From Sediminibacillus halophilus (GTDB lineage: Bacteria; Bacillota; Bacilli; Bacillales; Amphibacillaceae), in NCBI RefSeq assembly GCF_900103695.1, contig NZ_FNHF01000007.1:113045-177044 (forward strand): a stretch of DNA of 64,000 bases. Direction: 5' to 3'. Made by a program: the position numbers and the translations under genes. The notes under the pieces are model-generated. The model had not been told where the DNA came from and made no database searches. It worked only from the letters and a program-made list of their open reading frames with translations. The first letter of the stretch is position 1, and every line of letters starts with the position of its first letter. This document shows positions 48,452-60,220 of this stretch, piece after piece.

Positions 48452-49645
48452 ATGAGAAAGAAGACTCGAAGAACGACCATTCACGAATTTGTGTACAAAA
48501 CGAAGCCTTGGTATAGAAACGGTAGTGTACTTATTTTAAGCATAACGGCATTGTTTATTTTTATAGGGGTCCTCACGACGATACAGCCTGCCTATCGGTT
48601 ATCCTCCAGTACAATCAATGAATGGACAAGGCAGATTAAAGGGTCCTCGTTTCTCTACTTAGTAGGCATGGAAAACAAGGCTTTCGAAAGTGCTTATCCG
48701 GATGACTATCAACCGCTCGATACTTCCGATTTGGCTTTCAGGCTGACTACGAGTTTGAAACCGGAAGATCCTCGCAGTTTGCTCGGAAAGGAATTGCCAG
48801 GATTTCAACAGTTTGACCGGGAAATATTGATTGCTGGTGAAGGGACGAATTATACCAATCTTACCGCAGAATCTTCTGCTCCACTTGAAGTGGTTTTGAA
48901 GGAAAGGGAGGCATCACTTCCAGAGGAGGAGGAAAAAGAAACAGAAGAAAGCGAGGGGGAAAAAGAGTCCAGTCAGCCGACTACAGGTGACAGGAAAGTG
49001 GTGTTTATATATAACACCCACAACCGAGAGTCATTCTTACCGCATTTGCCAGGAGTCGACAACCCGGATGAAGCGTTCCATGCAGAAGTCAACATAACTA
49101 AAGTGAGCGATGAATTGAAAAAGCGCTTGGAGGAGCATGGGGTCGGAACGCAAGTAGACCATACGGATAATACAGGGGAGCTCCAGGAAAAAGGCTGGGA
49201 TTACACCGCTGATTCCTACCGGGCATCAAAGCCGGTGGTCGAGGCTGCGCTTGCCGATAATAAAGACCTGCAATTTGTTTTCGATCTTCACCGGGATTCC
49301 ATGGGGAGAGATGTCACCACTAAAAAAATAGACGGAAAAGATTTTGCCAAAATAATGTTTGTGTTAGGAAGTGAAAATGAACATTTTGAAAAGAATTTAA
49401 AACTTGCCAACAAACTCCACCATTTAATGGAGGAGAAATACCCGGGACTTAGCAGGGGTGTCGAGAAGTATGGCGGTCCTGGCAGAAATGGTGTTTATAA
49501 CCAGGACGTCTCGGAAAATGCCCTGACTATCGAATTTGGCGGCGTTGACAATAATATGGATGAACTGTATCGTTCGGCGGCTGCTTTAGCAGAAGTATTT
49601 AGTGACTATTATTGGGATGCAGAGAAAGTTCAGGCAAATCCTTAG
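48452..49645 (+). CDS. spoIIP: Stage II sporulation protein P, peptidoglycan hydrolase
   Basis: A 397-residue protein with one N-terminal membrane helix (~25-47), a variable linker with an acidic stretch (~150-180), and the SpoIIP amidase/endopeptidase domain: IYNTHNRESFLPHL, VFDLHRDSMGRD and the last NALTIEFGGVDN. With SpoIID and SpoIIM it drives engulfment. yqxA follows by 11 bases. Confidence 0.96.
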   Translation: MRKKTRRTTIHEFVYKTKPWYRNGSVLILSITALFIFIGVLTTIQPAYRLSSSTINEWTRQIKGSSFLYLVGMENKAFESAYPDDYQPLDTSDLAFRLTTSLKPEDPRSLLGKELPGFQQFDREILIAGEGTNYTNLTAESSAPLEVVLKEREASLPEEEEKETEESEGEKESSQPTTGDRKVVFIYNTHNRESFLPHLPGVDNPDEAFHAEVNITKVSDELKKRLEEHGVGTQVDHTDNTGELQEKGWDYTADSYRASKPVVEAALADNKDLQFVFDLHRDSMGRDVTTKKIDGKDFAKIMFVLGSENEHFEKNLKLANKLHHLMEEKYPGLSRGVEKYGGPGRNGVYNQDVSENALTIEFGGVDNNMDELYRSAAALAEVFSDYYWDAEKVQANP

Positions 49646-49656
49646 GAGGTCGGCCA

Positions 49657-49977
49657 ATGGCAAAGGTATTGTTCAGTTTACTGATAATGGTTCTATTATT
49701 TTTTGGTGGGATGCTGACAGGAATCAACCAGGTTGCCAAAGGACCGGAGGGTACAATAGTCGAGGATGAAGAAATCCCTGCCATTGATAAAAAAACACCT
49801 TTGATAACGGTAAAAGAGCCGGAAGCGGAGTCAGTTCTAGCTGCCCGAAAAGATTATGAACCGGTTAAGGAGACCCATTTTACACAAAAGCTGGCGGCTG
49901 CACTCGGAAACTTCCTGAGCTGGTTCTACAATCAAGTGATTGCAATCATATACCAGCTTGTACAGGTGTTTTTCTGA
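49657..49977 (+). CDS. DUF3679/YqxA-like membrane protein
   Basis: A 106-residue protein with an N-terminal membrane helix (~4-24) and a hydrophobic aromatic C-terminus (FLSWFYNQVIAIIYQLVQVFF). B. subtilis has yqxA in the same place after spoIIP. Starts at ATG behind TAGGAGG. Function unknown; a sporulation link is only suggested by position. Confidence 0.82.
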   Translation: MAKVLFSLLIMVLLFFGGMLTGINQVAKGPEGTIVEDEEIPAIDKKTPLITVKEPEAESVLAARKDYEPVKETHFTQKLAAALGNFLSWFYNQVIAIIYQLVQVFF

Positions 49978-50096
49978 TAAAGATATTGGATAAACAGGGT
50001 AAGTGTCGGAGGAAAAGACAGCAGAATGTGAAAGGCAGGAACCCTTGCCGGAAACAGACTGCTGTCATTTATTTGCAGAGAACTCCACTGTTTTCG

Positions 50097-50125
50097 TTGA
50101 ATGTATTGCTGCCTACTGCTATAAT
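50097..50125 (+). promoter_or_regulatory. SigA-type promoter of lepA
   Basis: TTGAAT (50097-50102), exactly 17 bases, TATAAT (50120-50125) preceded by TGC; 43 bases before the lepA start. Confidence 0.78.
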
Positions 50126-50167
50126 CAATGCTAGTTATCGTTGCTCGAAAAATAGGAGTGATCATCA

Positions 50168-51982
50168 TTGGCTAATGCAAGAAATCAAAGTAGAGTACGC
50201 AATTTTTCCATTATCGCTCATATCGATCATGGAAAATCAACACTTGCCGACAGAATTTTAGAAAAAACGAAAGCACTTACCTCCCGTGAAATGAAAGAGC
50301 AATTTCTCGATGCCATGGACTTGGAACGGGAACGCGGAATTACCATAAAATTAAATGCGGTACAGTTGAAATACCAACGCGACAATGGAGAAGATTATTT
50401 ATTTCATCTCATTGATACACCTGGTCACGTAGACTTTACATATGAAGTGTCGCGAAGCCTGGCAGCATGCGAAGGTGCAATCCTGGTGGTTGATGCTGCA
50501 CAAGGAATAGAAGCTCAGACACTGGCGAATGTGTATCTCGCGCTCGACAACGATCTGGAAATCATCCCGGTCATCAATAAAATCGATTTACCGAGTGCCG
50601 ACCCAGAACGAGTCAAAAAGGAAATTGAAGATGTAATCGGAATCCCGGCCGATGACGCTATCTTAGCTAGTGGTAAATCTGGTATCGGGATCGATGAGAT
50701 ATTGGAACAAATCGTCGAAAGGATTCCTGCTCCGCAGGGTGACGCAGAAGCACCATTGAAGGCGTTGATTTTCGACTCCTTGTATGATCCTTACCGTGGC
50801 GTCGTCGCCTATGTCTGTGTGAAGGAAGGCTCAGTAAAAGTAGGCGACAAGATTAAAATGATGGCGAATGGAAAAGAGTTCGAAGTGAACGAACTGGGGG
50901 TATTCAATCCGAAACCATACCAACAGAAAGAACTGGCAGTCGGCGATGTAGGTTATTTGACAGCCTCGATTAAAAACGTAGGGGACAGCCAGGTTGGTGA
51001 TACAATCACACTTAGTGAACGGCCTGCAGATGAACCCCTGCCAGGATACAAGCGCTTGAACCCAATGGTGTTTTGCGGGATGTATCCGGTCGATGCGAAT
51101 AATTACAATGATTTACGTGAAGCGCTTGAACGCTTGGAATTGAACGACTCTTCCCTGCAATATGAAGCAGAAACCTCACAGGCACTCGGCTTCGGATTCC
51201 GTTGTGGATTCTTGGGTATGCTCCACATGGAAATCATCCAGGAACGAATCGAGCGTGAATTCAATATCGAACTGATTACGACAGCTCCAAGTGTTATCTA
51301 TCAAGTTGCTTTGACAGACGGTGAAGAGGTAGAAGTGGATAATCCTTCCGTCATGCCGGATCCGCAAAGTGTTCAGGAAGTAAGGGAACCATACGTGAAA
51401 GCGACGGTCATGGTGCCGAATGATTATGTAGGCGCAGTTATGGAGCTTTGCCAGAAAAAGCGTGGCGATTTCATTGACATGCAGTATCTCGATGAAGTGC
51501 GGGTGAATGTCGTCTATGATATACCGCTCTCTGAAATTGTCTACGACTTTTTTGATCAGTTGAAATCCCAGACAAAAGGGTATGCATCTTTTGATTATGA
51601 ATTGATCGGATACAAGCAATCCAATTTGGTGAAGATGGATATCTTACTAAATGGAGATACGATTGATGCTCTATCGTTCATTGTCCATAGGGATTTTGCA
51701 TATGAACGAGGGAAACAGATTGTAGAAAAGTTAAAAAATTTGATTCCGCGACAGCAGTTTGAAGTTCCTGTACAGGCGACTATCGGCAACAAGGTAGTTG
51801 CTCGCTCTACAATCAAAGCAATGCGGAAAAATGTGCTTTCTAAATGTTACGGTGGGGATATTTCCAGAAAGCGTAAGCTGTTGGAAAAGCAAAAAGAAGG
51901 CAAAAAGCGAATGAAAATGGTCGGTTCGGTAGAAGTACCGCAGGAAGCCTTTATGTCTGTATTGAAAATGGACGAGGAGTAA
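50168..51982 (+). CDS. lepA: Elongation factor 4 (LepA), translational GTPase
   Basis: A 604-residue ribosome-bound GTPase. G1 is [13 protein letters not shown]3 DTPGHVDF, G4 NKIDLPSA; then domain II, the EF-G-like domains and the LepA-specific C-terminus ([20 protein letters not shown]). It acts in 30S maturation/initiation and back-translocation. Start is TTG at 50168 behind ATAGGAGTG. Confidence 0.98.
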   Translation: MANARNQSRVRNFSIIAHIDHGKSTLADRILEKTKALTSREMKEQFLDAMDLERERGITIKLNAVQLKYQRDNGEDYLFHLIDTPGHVDFTYEVSRSLAACEGAILVVDAAQGIEAQTLANVYLALDNDLEIIPVINKIDLPSADPERVKKEIEDVIGIPADDAILASGKSGIGIDEILEQIVERIPAPQGDAEAPLKALIFDSLYDPYRGVVAYVCVKEGSVKVGDKIKMMANGKEFEVNELGVFNPKPYQQKELAVGDVGYLTASIKNVGDSQVGDTITLSERPADEPLPGYKRLNPMVFCGMYPVDANNYNDLREALERLELNDSSLQYEAETSQALGFGFRCGFLGMLHMEIIQERIEREFNIELITTAPSVIYQVALTDGEEVEVDNPSVMPDPQSVQEVREPYVKATVMVPNDYVGAVMELCQKKRGDFIDMQYLDEVRVNVVYDIPLSEIVYDFFDQLKSQTKGYASFDYELIGYKQSNLVKMDILLNGDTIDALSFIVHRDFAYERGKQIVEKLKNLIPRQQFEVPVQATIGNKVVARSTIKAMRKNVLSKCYGGDISRKRKLLEKQKEGKKRMKMVGSVEVPQEAFMSVLKMDEE

Positions 51983-52066
51983 AGCGTGCTTCTTCAAGTT
52001 GCAGACTGGTATTCCGTGATTGTCTCGCCAGTCTTCTGATTATCCATTCATAACAGGTAAATAAAA

Positions 52067-52097
52067 AAGGAGCTGTTCTTACCTGGAACAGCTCCTT
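52067..52097 (-). terminator. Terminator-like hairpin between lepA and hemW
   Basis: AAGGAGCTGTTC/GAACAGCTCCTT, perfect 12-base arms. The T run lies only on the minus strand (read downstream), although both flanking genes are on the plus strand. A second stem, AGACTGG/CCAGTCT, lies at ~52002-52034. Confidence 0.65.
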
Positions 52098-52148
52098 CAC
52101 TGATAACAACAAGATTGACTGCAATAAGCAGAGAAGGGGCGACAACAA

Positions 52149-53306
52149 ATGGTCAAATCCGTTTATATTCATATACCTTTTTGCCAGCAAATTTGCCATT
52201 ACTGCGATTTTACGAAGTTTTACTACAACGAAACACTTGTGGATGAGTATCTCGATGCTTTGGGGAAGGAAATGTCTACTTACATTGATGAACCAAAACA
52301 ATCGATGAAAACCATTTTTGTTGGCGGTGGAACACCTACGGCATTGAACAGCAGCCAATTGGAAAAGCTGCTCAAAATGATTGACAGACATTTCGAAATT
52401 AACTCCTGTGAGGAATATTCCTTTGAAGCCAATCCAGGAGATTTAGATGATGAAAAAATCAGGCTTTTGAAACATTATGGGGTACAACGAATATCAATGG
52501 GGGTACAGGTCTTCGATGATGAGATGCTGGAGTTCATTGGCAGGGTACATCGGGTGAAGGATGTTTATCAGAATGTGGATGCCTTAACACAACACGGGTT
52601 CGAAAATATTAGCATCGACTTAATCTACAGCTTGCCCAATCAAACATTGGACCATTTTGAACGGACACTTCACGAAGCATTGTCCTTCAAGCTTCCTCAT
52701 TATTCAGCTTATTCACTGCAAATAGAACCGAAAACCATTTTCTACCAACGTTACAAAAAAGGAAAGCTTCATAAACCGAAGGAAGAAGTGGAAGCAGAAA
52801 TGTACCAGCTGCTAACCGAACGAATGGAGGGACAAGGGCTCAACCAATATGAAATCAGTAATTTTGCCAGACCTGGTTATGAAAGCAGGCACAACCTAAC
52901 GTATTGGAACAATGATCATTATTATGGAATGGGCGCAGGGGCACACGGTTATTTACCCGGTAGACGGACCATCAATTTAAGACCTTTGCCGGCATATGTC
53001 GAGCAAGCATTGAAGGACGGGAAACCGGTACTTCATACGGAACCGATAGGCTTGAAGGAGCAAGTGGAGGAAGAAATGTTTCTTGGACTGCGCAAGCGTC
53101 AGGGAGTTTCCATCCAAAAATTTCAAGAAAAGTACGGACGGGAGATTAATCATCTCTATGGTGATGCGATTGAGCAATTGAAAAAGAAAGGCTGGCTGAC
53201 GGAAAAATCTGGATTTTTACAACTTACATCAGAGGGCCTGTTGTTCGGAAATGAAGTGTTTCAGGAGTTTCTTTTGGACGATGATTCACTGGAGCTTACT
53301 TATTGA
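52149..53306 (+). CDS. hemW: Radical SAM heme chaperone HemW
   Basis: A 385-residue HemN-like radical SAM protein. The iron-sulfur motif is CQQICHYC near residue 12, followed by VGGGTPTAL and SLPNQTLDHF. HemW proteins bind and deliver heme rather than oxidise coproporphyrinogen. Its usual place is before hrcA. The stop codon overlaps the -35 of the hrcA promoter. Confidence 0.94.
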   Translation: MVKSVYIHIPFCQQICHYCDFTKFYYNETLVDEYLDALGKEMSTYIDEPKQSMKTIFVGGGTPTALNSSQLEKLLKMIDRHFEINSCEEYSFEANPGDLDDEKIRLLKHYGVQRISMGVQVFDDEMLEFIGRVHRVKDVYQNVDALTQHGFENISIDLIYSLPNQTLDHFERTLHEALSFKLPHYSAYSLQIEPKTIFYQRYKKGKLHKPKEEVEAEMYQLLTERMEGQGLNQYEISNFARPGYESRHNLTYWNNDHYYGMGAGAHGYLPGRRTINLRPLPAYVEQALKDGKPVLHTEPIGLKEQVEEEMFLGLRKRQGVSIQKFQEKYGREINHLYGDAIEQLKKKGWLTEKSGFLQLTSEGLLFGNEVFQEFLLDDDSLELTY

Positions 53307-53331
53307 CAAGGAACGGTCCATTTGATAATTT
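53303..53331 (+). promoter_or_regulatory. SigA-type promoter of the hrcA-grpE-dnaK operon
   Basis: TTGACA (53303-53308), a 17-base spacer and TAATTT (53326-53331) preceded by TGA. It lies just before the CIRCE operator. Confidence 0.68.
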
Positions 53332-53341
53332 AATAATAGAT

Positions 53342-53368
53342 TTAGCACTCACTACATAAGAGTGCTAA
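53342..53368 (+). promoter_or_regulatory. CIRCE operator (HrcA-binding site)
   Basis: TTAGCACTC, nine bases, GAGTGCTAA: a perfect CIRCE. HrcA binds it and represses the operon until heat stress; GroE keeps HrcA active in B. subtilis. Confidence 0.98.
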
Positions 53369-53383
53369 CAGGGGTGATCATCG

Positions 53384-54415
53384 ATGTTATCAAATAGACA
53401 GCTGCTCGTATTACAAGTTATTATTGATGAATTCATCACTACCGCACAACCAATCGGTTCCAGAGCTATTGCCAAGAAAGATGAAGTAACCTTTAGTTCT
53501 GCAACCATTCGAAATGAAATGGCTGACTTGGAAGAGTTGGGCTTTATTGAAAAAACGCATTCTTCTTCAGGTAGGGTGCCGTCGGAAAAAGGATACAGGT
53601 TCTATGTGGACCATCTCCTTTCCCCGTTTTCTTTGTCCAATTCTGAACTGGAGATCATTACACATACTTTTGAGGAAGAAATGCTGGAATTTGAGCGGGT
53701 TGTGCAAAAGTCTGCCGGAATTCTTTCCGATTTGACAAATTATACATCTATCATATTAGGGCCGGAAGTTTTTGAAACAAAATTGAAACAGCTGCAAATC
53801 ATCAGCTTAACGGCAAATACAGCTGTTGCTATTTTGGTTACCAATACCGGTCATGTTGAACATCGTTCTTTTAATGTACCACACGAAATCAATGCGGCCG
53901 ACCTGGAAATACTGGTCAATATACTGAATGACAAATTGGCTGGTGTGCCGATTATCAAGCTGCAGGAAAAACTGAAAGCAGAAGTGGCGGCATTGCTGAG
54001 GGAACATACACGCGATTATAAAACGGCCTACCATTACCTTAACGGAGCTTTGTTTGAGGAACACCCAGTCAAGCTCTATGTAGGAGGTAAAACCAATATA
54101 TTGATGCAGCCAGAGTTTAAAGACGTGGAAAAAATCAGGTCACTGTATTCCGTGATGGAACAGGAAGAACTTGTGGCGAGCCTTCTCCGAACAGAAAAAG
54201 ACGGGATTAAAGTATCCATTGGACAGGAGAATAAGCTTGACGCCATGCAGGACTGCAGTTTGATTACCGCTACTTACTCGATAGGCGACAAGCAAATGGG
54301 AACACTTGCCTTGCTTGGGCCGACAAGAATGGAATATTCAAGGGTGATCAGTCTGTTGAACGTGCTGTCGAAAAGATTGACCAATACTTTCCGCTCGCTG
54401 TATGAAAGGGAGTAA
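53384..54415 (+). CDS. hrcA: Heat-inducible transcription repressor HrcA
   Basis: A 343-residue repressor: N-terminal winged helix (RQLLVLQVIIDEFITTAQPI, SSATIRNEMADLEELGFIEK) and a GAF-like/dimerisation C-terminal part. It binds the CIRCE just upstream of its own start. GGGGTGATC lies before the ATG. Confidence 0.97.
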   Translation: MLSNRQLLVLQVIIDEFITTAQPIGSRAIAKKDEVTFSSATIRNEMADLEELGFIEKTHSSSGRVPSEKGYRFYVDHLLSPFSLSNSELEIITHTFEEEMLEFERVVQKSAGILSDLTNYTSIILGPEVFETKLKQLQIISLTANTAVAILVTNTGHVEHRSFNVPHEINAADLEILVNILNDKLAGVPIIKLQEKLKAEVAALLREHTRDYKTAYHYLNGALFEEHPVKLYVGGKTNILMQPEFKDVEKIRSLYSVMEQEELVASLLRTEKDGIKVSIGQENKLDAMQDCSLITATYSIGDKQMGTLALLGPTRMEYSRVISLLNVLSKRLTNTFRSLYERE

Positions 54416-54584
54416 TTGCGGGTATAGCTGATATGATGGGAAGCCGTGTTTCCCATCCCTTCTTTGTGTGCAGACAGAATGATTTTTTTGCAACAATTTC
54501 AAACGTATTTATTTAACACACACCATTTTCGTGATATATTCTACAATGGTTATGGTGGAAGAGGTTGCTTAGGAGGTGACAATC

Positions 54585-55154
54585 GTGGAAGAAAAAGATC
54601 AGGAAAAACAAGAACAGGAAGTAGTGGAAGATCCTGAGCAAGAACTGGTGGAAGAAACAGAGGAAGATTCCGACTCCAACAACGAGGAAAAGGACCAGCA
54701 GGCTGCACAGGAAATCGAAGCAATAAAGAAGGAAAAAGAGGACGTATATCAGCGATTGTTAAGATTACAAGCTGAGTATGATAATTTCCGGAAACGGACG
54801 CAAAAAGAAAAAGAGGCAGATCTTAAGTATAAATCACAATCACTTGTATCTGAGCTGCTTCCTGTCGTCGACAATTTTGAAAGAGCGCTGGATACAGTGC
54901 CCGAGGATGAATCGGCTGCAGGATTTGTGGACGGCATCAAAATGGTTTATCGCCAATTGAGAGATGCTTTAGAAAAAGAAGGCGTCGAAGAGATCAAAAC
55001 AGAAGGTGAAACGTTTGATCCAAACATCCATCAGGCAGTTATGCAGGTGGAAGATGACCAATATGAATCCAATGTAGTTGTGCAAGAATTGCAAAAAGGC
55101 TATTTACTGAAAGACCGTGTCATTAGGCCGGCTATGGTAAAGGTCAATCAATAA
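54585..55154 (+). CDS. grpE: GrpE, nucleotide exchange factor for DnaK
   Basis: A 189-residue dimer-forming co-chaperone: an acidic N-terminal tail (~1-45), a long coiled coil ([21 protein letters not shown]) and the beta-wing ([17 protein letters not shown] ... [16 protein letters not shown]). It releases ADP from DnaK. GTG at 54585 follows TAGGAGGTG. Confidence 0.97.
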   Translation: MEEKDQEKQEQEVVEDPEQELVEETEEDSDSNNEEKDQQAAQEIEAIKKEKEDVYQRLLRLQAEYDNFRKRTQKEKEADLKYKSQSLVSELLPVVDNFERALDTVPEDESAAGFVDGIKMVYRQLRDALEKEGVEEIKTEGETFDPNIHQAVMQVEDDQYESNVVVQELQKGYLLKDRVIRPAMVKVNQ

Positions 55155-55170
55155 ACTACATATGCTGTAA

Positions 55171-57015
<1,845 letters not shown>

Positions 57016-57035
57016 GCGTTGAAATAAGTCCGTGT

Positions 57036-57076
57036 CAAAAAGTCAAAGTCAGGATTTCCTTGGCTTTGGCTTTTTA
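57036..57076 (+). terminator. Terminator after dnaK
   Basis: AAAGTCAAAGTC pairs with GGCTTTGGCTTT (with G-T pairs), followed by Ts. It separates dnaK from dnaJ, which has a possible promoter of its own (TATGAT near 57180). Confidence 0.7.
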
Positions 57077-57223
57077 CACTTAATCCGTATTATAACACCA
57101 ATTCATCAAGCTTCTATTTGTTATGTGCCCCAACTTATCTACACAAGAAGGAATTTGCTCAGTTAAGGAAAGTAATGTTATGATAAACTTTATGTTATAG
57201 AGATTCGGGAGAGTGATCTTCAA

Positions 57224-58351
57224 GTGAGTAAACGAGATTATTATGAAATCCTAGGCGTCTCCAAAGATGCTTCCAAGGATGAAATAAAAAAAGCATACCG
57301 GAAATTGGCACGTAAATACCATCCGGATGTAAATAAGGAAGCAGATGCTGCCGATAAATTTAAAGAAGCGAAAGAAGCCTATGAAGTACTGGGCGATGAA
57401 CAAAAAAGAACTCAATATGACCAGTTTGGTCATGCCGGACCACAGAGCCAAGGCTTTGGCGGTGGTTTTGGCGGTGCCGAAGACTTTGGCGGTTTCGGCG
57501 ATATATTTGATATGTTCTTTGGCGGCGGTGGAAGAAGGCGGGACCCTAATGCACCGCGGCAGGGCGCTGACTTACAATATACCATGACACTGGATTTTGA
57601 AGAAGCCATTTTCGGCAAAGAAACAGACATTCAAATCCCACGCGAGGAAACTTGCGACACTTGTCACGGTTCCGGCGCCAAGCCTGGAACTGAACCGAAA
57701 ACTTGTTCCCATTGTAATGGGTCAGGTCAACTGAATATGGAACAAAATACACCATTCGGCCGTGTCGTCAATAAGCGTGTCTGCCATTATTGCCAAGGTA
57801 CAGGGAAAATCATCCCCGATAAGTGCAACACCTGCGGTGGAACAGGTAAAGTGAAAAAACGTAAAAAAATTCATATCAACATCCCGGCAGGAATAGACGA
57901 AGGACAACAAATCCGTGTTTCCGGACAAGGCGAAGCCGGAGTCAATGGAGGTCCTCCAGGAGACTTATATGTCGTGGTTCAAATCAAACCCCACGAATTT
58001 TACCAGCGTGAAGGCGACCATGTGTTCTGTGAGATGCCCATAACTTTTGCCCAGGCTGCTTTGGGAGATGAAATTGAAGTTCCGACAGTCCATGGTAAAG
58101 TAAAGCTTAAAATTCCAGCTGGAACACAAACAGGCAAGACGTTCCGTTTGAAAGGGAAAGGGGCTCCGAATGTGCGAGGTTACGGTCATGGGGACCAGCA
58201 TGTCAACATCCGCGTCGTGACTCCTACCAACCTTACAGAACGGCAAGAGGAAATTTTGCGCGAATTTAATGATATCAGTGGCAATCAGCCGACGGAAGAA
58301 CAGCATGGAACATTCTTTCAGCGGGTCAAACGCGCATTCAAAGGGGAATGA
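57224..58351 (+). CDS. dnaJ: Chaperone DnaJ (Hsp40)
   Basis: A type I J-protein of 375 residues: J domain with the HPD tripeptide (KYHPDVNK), the Gly/Phe-rich linker ([19 protein letters not shown]), four CxxCxGxG zinc motifs (from CDTCHGSG to CNTCGGTG) and the C-terminal substrate domains. It delivers clients to DnaK. Start is GTG at 57224. It has a 208-base gap from dnaK rather than the usual tight link. Confidence 0.98.
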   Translation: MSKRDYYEILGVSKDASKDEIKKAYRKLARKYHPDVNKEADAADKFKEAKEAYEVLGDEQKRTQYDQFGHAGPQSQGFGGGFGGAEDFGGFGDIFDMFFGGGGRRRDPNAPRQGADLQYTMTLDFEEAIFGKETDIQIPREETCDTCHGSGAKPGTEPKTCSHCNGSGQLNMEQNTPFGRVVNKRVCHYCQGTGKIIPDKCNTCGGTGKVKKRKKIHINIPAGIDEGQQIRVSGQGEAGVNGGPPGDLYVVVQIKPHEFYQREGDHVFCEMPITFAQAALGDEIEVPTVHGKVKLKIPAGTQTGKTFRLKGKGAPNVRGYGHGDQHVNIRVVTPTNLTERQEEILREFNDISGNQPTEEQHGTFFQRVKRAFKGE

Positions 58352-58505
58352 TCATAAGTAAGATAAACCGGCGGGAAGGTACATGTTTTGTAACTTCCTG
58401 CCTGCTTTTTAACAAGTTCAACCCTGACTTTACATAAAGTATCTATCAATAATCGGAATGACAGCTGGTTGGCAGCTGTTATTCCGGAAAAAGCGGGTGA
58501 TTCCA

Positions 58506-59462
58506 GTGAAATGGTCAGAAATCACAATCCATACCACAAATGAAGCAATAGAACCGATTTCCAACATACTACACGAAGCAGGTGCCAGTGGAGTTGTTAT
58601 CGAAGATCCAAGGGATTTGATAAAAGAAAGAGACACGTTTTATGGAGAAATTTATGAGCTGAACCCCGATGATTATCCAGAAGAAGGCGTTTACGTGAAA
58701 GCTTACTTGCCTGTTAACAGTTTTCTCGGGGAAACAGTAGAAGAAATCAAACAGGCGGTCAACAATCTGCTTCTTTATAATATTGACCTAGGCACGAATA
58801 AGATAACGCTTAGCGAAGTGCATGAGGAAGAGTGGGCGACAGCATGGAAAAAATATTATAAGCCTGTAAAAATATCAGAAAAGGTGACGATCATACCGAC
58901 ATGGGAGGAGTATAAACCTGTTTCGAGTGACGAAATCATCATTGAGCTTGATCCGGGAATGGCTTTCGGTACGGGTACGCACCCCACGACCGTTTTGAGT
59001 ATACAAGCACTGGAAAGATTCGTTTCGGAAGGGGACAGAATACTCGATGTTGGTTCCGGATCTGGAGTATTAAGCATCGCTTCCGTGCTGCTGGGAGCAG
59101 ATCAGGTTAAGGCATTCGACTTGGATGATATCGCCGTGAAAAGCACCGTGATAAATGCTAAGCTCAATCATGTGGAGAGCAAGATTGAATCAAGGCAAAA
59201 TAACTTGCTTGATAATGTTAATGAACAAGCTGATTTGATTGTTTCTAATATTCTGGCCGAGATTATCGTCCGTTTCATCGATGAAGCGTATGCTTGCTTG
59301 AAGCCAGGAGGAACATTTATTACTTCCGGTATTATCCAGGCTAAAAAACAAGAGGTACGCGAGGAATTGGAAAAGAACGGTTTTGAAATATTGGAAGTCA
59401 ATCAAATGGAGGACTGGATCTCCTTTATAGCAAAAAAACCGGAAGCAGAGCAGGTGTTTTAA
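58506..59462 (+). CDS. prmA: Ribosomal protein L11 methyltransferase
   Basis: PrmA methylates L11. The 318-residue product has the N-terminal substrate domain, the LDPGMAFGTGTHPTT motif and the SAM loop LDVGSGSGVLSIAS, ending with the post-motif VSNILAEII. GTG at 58506 gives the right length (MKWSEITIHT); longer in-frame starts extend into a non-homologous stretch. rsmE begins right after its stop. Confidence 0.96.
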   Translation: MKWSEITIHTTNEAIEPISNILHEAGASGVVIEDPRDLIKERDTFYGEIYELNPDDYPEEGVYVKAYLPVNSFLGETVEEIKQAVNNLLLYNIDLGTNKITLSEVHEEEWATAWKKYYKPVKISEKVTIIPTWEEYKPVSSDEIIIELDPGMAFGTGTHPTTVLSIQALERFVSEGDRILDVGSGSGVLSIASVLLGADQVKAFDLDDIAVKSTVINAKLNHVESKIESRQNNLLDNVNEQADLIVSNILAEIIVRFIDEAYACLKPGGTFITSGIIQAKKQEVREELEKNGFEILEVNQMEDWISFIAKKPEAEQVF

Positions 59463-60218
59463 TTGCAGCGATATTTTGTACCCGAAGAGGGCTGGCAGGA
59501 AAGTATGGTCCGAATAACTGGGGATGACAGGCATCACATCGATCGGGTAATGCGTATGCAGACTGGTGACTCAATTATTTGCAATGCACCAGAAGGCAGG
59601 GCAGCGATATGTACGATAAGCAATATCACGGATCAGTATATTGCAGCTACTATTAACGAATGGCTGGATGAGTCAAAAGAACTTCCAGTAGAAGTGACTA
59701 TCGCTCACGGGCTTCCCAAAAGCGATAAGCTGGAACTTGTCCTGCAAAAAGGAACAGAGCTAGGAGCGGCCAGTTTCATTCCTTTTCAAGCAGGACGTTC
59801 GATTGTAAAATGGGATAAGAAAAAGGCAGAAAAAAAGCTGTCCCGTTATCAGAAAATAGTCAAAGAGGCTAGCGAGCAATCGCATCGCACAGTAGTTCCG
59901 GAAGTGGAGCCTTTCCTTGACTTCGATGCGCTTTTGAGAAAGAGCGAGGATTATCCGGTGAAAATTTTCGCCTATGAGGATGAGGCAAAAACCAAGGATT
60001 TTCACGGCTTAAGCTCCATCTTGTCCGGCTTGGAACCAGGCCAAAAGATCATCGCTTGTATTGGCCCGGAAGGCGGGTATACAATAGAAGAAGCCGAAGC
60101 CTTGAAAGCACATGGTTTTGAGCCAGTGCGTCTTGGACCACGCATACTTAGAACAGAGACCGCACCGTTGTATTTGTTAGCGAGTATTTCGTATCATTTT
60201 GAAGAATTGAGGTGTTGA
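59463..60218 (+). CDS. rsmE: 16S rRNA (uracil1498-N3)-methyltransferase
   Basis: A 251-residue SPOUT methyltransferase with an N-terminal PUA-like domain (MQRYFVPEEGWQESMVRITG) and the trefoil-knot SAM site IACIGPEGGYTIEEAEAL, then LGPRILRTETAPL. It begins at a TTG directly after the prmA stop and its end overlaps the mtaB leader. Confidence 0.96.
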   Translation: MQRYFVPEEGWQESMVRITGDDRHHIDRVMRMQTGDSIICNAPEGRAAICTISNITDQYIAATINEWLDESKELPVEVTIAHGLPKSDKLELVLQKGTELGAASFIPFQAGRSIVKWDKKKAEKKLSRYQKIVKEASEQSHRTVVPEVEPFLDFDALLRKSEDYPVKIFAYEDEAKTKDFHGLSSILSGLEPGQKIIACIGPEGGYTIEEAEALKAHGFEPVRLGPRILRTETAPLYLLASISYHFEELRC

Positions 60219-60220
60219 AA

